Origin: an uncultured Prevotellaceae bacterium
GTDB taxonomy: Bacteria; Bacteroidota; Bacteroidia; Bacteroidales; Bacteroidaceae
Assembly: GCA_902768785.1 (NCBI GenBank)
Contig: CACXMM010000022.1
Coordinates: 1-47,353, forward strand
Direction of reading: 5' to 3'
DNA length: 47,353 nucleotides
A model generated the notes under the pieces. It made no database searches. It was given only the letters and a program-made list of their open reading frames with translations, and was not told where the DNA came from. A program made the translations under genes and the position numbers. Below are positions 43,769-47,353 of the stretch, piece after piece (the first letter of the stretch is position 1; every line of letters begins with the position of its first letter).

Positions 43769-45474
43769 CCCTGTCCGTTGATAGGACCGTCGCCAAAGTC
43801 ATTGTTCAAGCCCTTACCTGCCTGCACAACATTCATTACATAGTCGCCAAGTTTCTCACACTCTGAGATGAAATCGACATAGAACACACCCAACTGATAG
43901 TCGTAGAGTCCAGCATTTACATCGTGCAGGTTCTGGTTCTTCAGTTGTGTACGATAGTTATTGATTTCATGCTCGATGTTAAGCGAGGTCTTCACACCAT
44001 TCTTGGTAGTGGGTTGGTCAATGCGTTTCAGCATCTCGCTGAGGGCAGCACCTACCAGTTGCAGCATCGTCATCATGTGCTGCATCTGCTCGGCAGTAAA
44101 GTCCTCCTGACAGTGCATGCGATGGCGATTCAGGGTACGCCCCAGGTTATAAACCGAGTCACCGATGGACTCTAACTCAGATATCTGGCGAAGCATCTTT
44201 TGTATCTGAGTTTTCGACGCATCCGACAAGCGACCTTCACTCACCTTGTTCAGATAGCTGGCAATCTCCATCTCCATCGAGTCGGTGATGTTCTCGTATT
44301 TCTCAATACGGGCAAAGAGTTTATTAAACTCCATCTCGTCTTTCGTTTCCAGAAGCGTGGGCACGAAACCTGCCATGCGCTGACAACGCTCAGCGAAACT
44401 GCGAATCTCCTTCTGTGCCTCCATAATGCTGAGTTCGGCTGTAGAGAGCAGACCGCCACTGATGAAACGCAGGCGATAGTCCTCGTCTTGTGCCTTCATT
44501 GGCAGCACACGACATACAAACATCTCTATCTGCTTCACAAAACCAATGAGCAACAGCGTGTTGATGATGTTGAAGGCGGTGTGGAAGGCTGATAGCTTAA
44601 AGAGATCGTTGCCACCACCCATTAAGTTCTCTACTACCCAACTAACGGCATCACAAGCGGGATAGAACACGATGAGGAACGCCACGACACCAAACACATT
44701 GAAGAACATGTGGGCCAGAGCTGCACGGCGCGCTTGTGTATTGGCAGTCAGCGAAGCCATAAACGCAGTGATGGTGGTACCAATATTCTGTCCCATAGCC
44801 AGCGCAGCTGCTTGTTCGAAGCCAAAACCAGGGATGTTCATGCCGAAGAGCATCAGCGTAATGGCCATTGTGGCAGCTGACGCCTGAACAATCATCGTGA
44901 CCAATGCACCCACAATAATAAAGAGGATGATGGTGAAGAACGAATCCTGCGGCACGTGAGCCAGCATCCCCGCCACCATATCACCGATATTCATCGCTGT
45001 GGCAGCCTCTTGCAGAAACGATAATCCCATAAAGAGGAACGAGAAGCCGAAGATGAATTCGCCAATGCTCTTGCGGTTACCCTTGCCACTGAATATCAAT
45101 GGCATACCGATAGCCAACAAGGGGATAGCAAAGGCAGCGATGTTCACCTTAAAGCCAACAGCTGATATAATCCATGCTGTAACTGTTGTTCCGATGTTTG
45201 CACCCATGATGACGCCAATAGACTGCGCAAGCGTCATCAACCCTGCATTCACAAAACTTACAACCATCACGGTTGTGGCACTCGATGACTGGATGAGTGC
45301 CGTAATAAGAATACCTGTTAGAACACCCATCACACGATTCTTTGTCATCGCAGCCAAAATACTGCGCAGGCGATCGCCTGCAAACTTCTCCAGACCCTCC
45401 GACATTGTCTTCATTCCAAAGAGGAACAATGCCAGCGACCCCACAAGCGAGAAAATGTTAATAATCAATTCCAT
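43765..45474 (-). CDS. Na+/phosphate cotransporter with C-terminal PhoU-like domain
   Basis: 569 residues. The NptA/PNaS family repeat is present twice: GILITALIQSSSATTVMVVS with GVIMGANIGTTVTAWI, then VQASAATMAITLMLFGM with AMGQNIGTTITAFM. The QSSSATT and GANIGTT motifs are the transport signature. About nine membrane segments reach to about residue 335. Residues about 350-569 form a helical PhoU-like domain (EMEFNKLFARIEKYENITDS, ELESIGDSVYNLGRTL, ISECEKLGDYVMNVVQA). Cytoplasmic-membrane phosphate uptake driven by sodium. Its promoter has a five-copy 11-bp-spaced repeat. Convergent with the kinase gene; the stops overlap by four bases. Confidence 0.93.
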   Translation of the reverse strand: MELIINIFSLVGSLALFLFGMKTMSEGLEKFAGDRLRSILAAMTKNRVMGVLTGILITALIQSSSATTVMVVSFVNAGLMTLAQSIGVIMGANIGTTVTAWIISAVGFKVNIAAFAIPLLAIGMPLIFSGKGNRKSIGEFIFGFSFLFMGLSFLQEAATAMNIGDMVAGMLAHVPQDSFFTIILFIIVGALVTMIVQASAATMAITLMLFGMNIPGFGFEQAAALAMGQNIGTTITAFMASLTANTQARRAALAHMFFNVFGVVAFLIVFYPACDAVSWVVENLMGGGNDLFKLSAFHTAFNIINTLLLIGFVKQIEMFVCRVLPMKAQDEDYRLRFISGGLLSTAELSIMEAQKEIRSFAERCQRMAGFVPTLLETKDEMEFNKLFARIEKYENITDSMEMEIASYLNKVSEGRLSDASKTQIQKMLRQISELESIGDSVYNLGRTLNRHRMHCQEDFTAEQMQHMMTMLQLVGAALSEMLKRIDQPTTKNGVKTSLNIEHEINNYRTQLKNQNLHDVNAGLYDYQLGVFYVDFISECEKLGDYVMNVVQAGKGLNNDFGDGPINGQG

Positions 45475-45501
45475 TTGTATTTTATCCTATAAATTTTGCT
45501 G

Positions 45502-45557
45502 CAAAGATATTACAATCTTATTACGCTGTTGTTACGTCCATGTTACAATCCTGTTAC
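45502..45557 (-). promoter_or_regulatory. Pho-box-like array and promoter of the Na/Pi cotransporter
   Basis: On the plus strand TTAC occurs at 45510, 45521, 45532, 45543 and 45554, exactly 11 bp apart. On the coding strand this is GTAA(C/T) in tandem, with the upstream three copies sharing TGTAAC or CGTAAC. The last copy abuts the -7 box TATCTTTG (45502-45509). There is no -33 TTTG; the repeats take its place, as expected for an activator-dependent promoter. Eleven-base direct repeats are the hallmark of PhoB/PhoP sites. Confidence 0.75.
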
Positions 45558-45567
45558 AAACGGTAAT

Positions 45568-45623
45568 GTAACCTATCTATCACACGAATGAAATGTTTTT
45601 GTAACATGTTCAGTTTATCTTTG
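45568..45623 (+). promoter_or_regulatory. Divergent promoter of the DUF2490/HD unit
   Basis: -7 box TATCTTTG at 45616-45623. GTAAC occurs at 45568 and 45601, 33 bp (three times 11) apart; the second is 15 bp before the -7 box, the same offset as in the divergent Na/Pi promoter. Leader of about 28 nt to ATG at 45658. Confidence 0.55.
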
Positions 45624-45657
45624 CAATGTCAATCACTAACGGTTGGCTAAATCATTT

Positions 45658-46386
45658 ATGGATAAAGAAAAAGCAGATAAAATTCAGAGAATCTTTAATT
45701 GGGTGAGATTTGTCATCCTAGTGTTGTTTCTCACATTTATTTTCATCGGATTATCTAAGGCTCAAACTACCAATGATTTCGGTATGTGGACTACTATTGG
45801 CACGGAAAAGAATGTAAACGACAGTTGGAGCCTTGGAGTGAACACCGAAATCCGCACGAAGAACAATGTTGGTAGTGTTGACCGTTGGCAGTTAGGCATA
45901 GATTGTACGTATAAAATATCCAAACTCCTTAAATTGGGAGGAAGTTATGAATTTCACTTAAAGAACCATACGATAGATGGCGTAAATGAAATGGTTCCCC
46001 GCCATCGCCTTATGTTCGACATAACACCAGGATGTAAGGTGTTTAATTGGCTTAAACTATCTTTGCGCGAGTGATATCAGTATACACATACAATGCAGAG
46101 GGGCAACGAGAATGCAAGCAATAAACATCATCTGCGTAATCGGTTTAAGGCAGAGATGACCAATAGTAGAATGAATGGCTGGAGTCCCTTTGCATCGGTT
46201 GAGATGTTCAATAATCTAGGAAAACAATTTCAAATAGATGAGATGCGCATAGCCGCTGGAACGTCATATAAGATCAACGCTCATCATGCCATCAATATGG
46301 GGTATTTACTTGACCTGAAAAGGTCGGCTGGTGGCTTAGATAAAGCTCTTCACGTGTTAACATCGGGATATGTGTATCATATTTAG
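45658..46386 (+). pseudogene. DUF2490-type outer-membrane barrel protein, broken by an in-frame stop
   Basis: From ATG at 45658 a signal-like segment (FVILVLFLTFIFIGLSKAQ) leads into beta-strand sequence of the DUF2490 type (FGMWTTIGTEKNVNDSWSLG, VPRHRLMFDITPG, LKLSLRE). TGA at 46072-46074 stops it at codon 139. The same frame continues without interruption (YQYTHTMQRGNENA, HLRNRFKAEM, and on to GYVYHI) to TAA at 46384, for 242 codons in all. Family members read an Arg at the stop position (LRERYQY), which fits a CGA to TGA change. So this is one gene with a nonsense mutation, a readthrough case, or a base-call error. The HD gene follows 7 bp later. Confidence 0.8.
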
Positions 46387-46393
46387 TCATACT

Positions 46394-47236
46394 ATGGAAT
46401 CAAAATCACCAAAAGAAATACAAGTCGAAGAGAAGATAACTGATTTGGTCACAAAGATAGTGGATGACCAGACATTTGGCGATGACCTGCCTTTAAGACT
46501 ATGGAATCATCTTCAGAATAATCAGGAAATAGATGCTATACAAAATTATGCCAACATAGTATCAATAGGTCGGTTGGGGTTGAATGATCACGGACCTGTA
46601 CACATGAAGATTGTATGCCGCAATGCTTTAAAAATGCTCTTTTTGCTTCACGAAGCAAGTGTGGAGACAAGTCTAGAAAAGGAAAAGTCCGGCACATATG
46701 CAGATAGTGTCTGTGCTGTAATGCTTGCCTCTCTCCTTCATGATAGTGGAATGACCATCAGTCGCAATGATCATGAGCTTTATTCCAGCATAATCAGTTA
46801 TTCAATCATCAATGACACATTAACGCAACTGATGCCTGAAGATAAGAACATTATACGAAGAACGGTGATACGCTCTATTGCTATGGAAGGCATTATCGGA
46901 CACATGGCTACGCATCCTATCCATTCTATTGAGGCTGGTCTTATCTTGATTGCTGATGGTTGTGATATGACAAAAGGACGTGCTCGTATTCCTTTGGAGA
47001 TTCATTCAAAACCGGCAGAAGGCGATATTCACAAGTATTCTGCAAACTCTATTGAAAAGGTAAAAATTGAACAGGGGCATGAGCGTCCTTTGAAAATAGA
47101 GATACGCATGAAAGCTGAAGTAGGTTTCTTTCAAGTAGAAGAAGTCCTTATTCCCAAAAATCAATCAAGCCCCGCAAAGAGCCTGTTAGAGTTATATGCA
47201 GGAGTTGGTGGCGAAGAAATGAAACGATATTTGTAA
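46394..47236 (+). CDS. HD-domain phosphohydrolase-like protein
   Basis: About 280 residues from ATG at 46394; an upstream ATG inside the previous gene is less likely. Metal-ligand pattern of HD proteins: His in DHGPVHMKIV (about 70), the His-Asp pair in LASLLHDSGM (about 116-117), a further His in RNDHELYS (about 127) and Asp in GLILIADGCDMTKGRARIP. This supports a metal-dependent phosphohydrolase fold acting on a nucleotide or similar phosphate ester; the substrate is not evident. It is encoded 7 bp after the broken DUF2490 gene and shares its promoter. Cytoplasmic. Confidence 0.8.
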   Translation: MESKSPKEIQVEEKITDLVTKIVDDQTFGDDLPLRLWNHLQNNQEIDAIQNYANIVSIGRLGLNDHGPVHMKIVCRNALKMLFLLHEASVETSLEKEKSGTYADSVCAVMLASLLHDSGMTISRNDHELYSSIISYSIINDTLTQLMPEDKNIIRRTVIRSIAMEGIIGHMATHPIHSIEAGLILIADGCDMTKGRARIPLEIHSKPAEGDIHKYSANSIEKVKIEQGHERPLKIEIRMKAEVGFFQVEEVLIPKNQSSPAKSLLELYAGVGGEEMKRYL

Positions 47237-47263
47237 TATTAAATCTATAATGTCGTTTCACGG

Positions 47264-47308
47264 TTATTGCAATCTCATGACATTGTGAGGTTGCAATAAT
47301 TCTTTATT
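47264..47308 (+). terminator. Intrinsic terminator after the HD gene
   Basis: 14-bp stem TTATTGCAATCTCA / TGAGGTTGCAATAA (one G-T pair) with 8-nt loop, followed by TTCTTTATT. The stem is nearly symmetric in its A/T ends, so it may work in both directions. Confidence 0.75.
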
Positions 47309-47340
47309 ACCCTTGCAATACGTCTGTAATATCCTGGCTG

Positions 47341-47348
47341 TACTTTTG
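47341..47348 (+). promoter_or_regulatory. -7 box of a gene beyond the window
   Basis: TACTTTTG followed by CAGCG at the window edge looks like the -7 box of a rightward gene. No -33 TTTG at the right distance; the gene itself is not visible. Confidence 0.45.
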
Positions 47349-47353
47349 CAGCG

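Overview
The window reads as chromosome of a gut or rumen Bacteroidales bacterium, most likely Prevotella/Segatella. The grounds are: SusC/SusD pairs in polysaccharide-utilisation loci (PULs), lipoprotein and outer-membrane signal peptides, almost no Shine-Dalgarno sequences, and many promoters with the Bacteroidetes -33 TTTG / -7 TAnnTTTG pattern. The gene order XusA-XusB-XusC-XusD-XusE-GH10 is that described for Prevotella xylan loci. No species can be named from sequence alone.

Layout. 1-2.9 kb (+): tail of a PUL: a SusD-type lipoprotein, a frameshifted DUF5012-type lipoprotein and a lipid-binding-type lipoprotein, closed by a strong bidirectional terminator. 2.9-8.3 kb (-): secreted M6 protease, WYL regulator, rnhB and a DUF3857-type secreted protein. 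This stretch is invaded by a G/T-rich repeat family (unit GTGTGGAGTGAGGA) that also lies in frame inside two of the genes. 8.3-13.5 kb (-): a three-gene unit with its own promoter, made of a GH30 glucuronoxylanase, a DUF6057-like polytopic membrane protein (stop and start overlap as TAATG) and a beta-propeller lipoprotein carrying CINCH. 13.7-29.1 kb (-): the xylan PUL, with two SusC/SusD pairs, a XusE-like lipoprotein, a GH10-like lipoprotein that has lost its nucleophile, and a non-catalytic protein with three jelly-roll repeats. 29.4-41.2 kb: a small membrane protein (+), then on the minus strand the housekeeping run rimP-nusA-infB-sufB-sufC-sufD-sufS and an S41 protease. 41.3-47.3 kb: tRNA-Asn, a PhoB/PhoR-like two-component system, a convergent Na/Pi cotransporter, a DUF2490 barrel gene broken by a stop codon, and an HD-domain protein.

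How it fits together. The XusA-D proteins would bind and import xylo-oligosaccharides. The XusE-like and dead-GH10 lipoproteins look like surface glycan-binding proteins, and the GH30 enzyme is the only intact glycanase here, so other xylan enzymes must lie elsewhere. The Na/Pi cotransporter promoter carries five GTAA(C/T) repeats at exactly 11-bp spacing, a Pho-box-like array, which links it to the neighbouring two-component system. That system's response regulator, however, lacks about 17 residues of its receiver domain.

Main points for follow-up: the repeat family that invades coding sequence, the degenerate GH10, the Pho-box-like array, three separate gene lesions (10-bp duplication frameshift, receiver deletion, nonsense codon), and the GH30/DUF6057/propeller module of unknown purpose. 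No CRISPR array, transposase, integrase or intact mobile element was seen.
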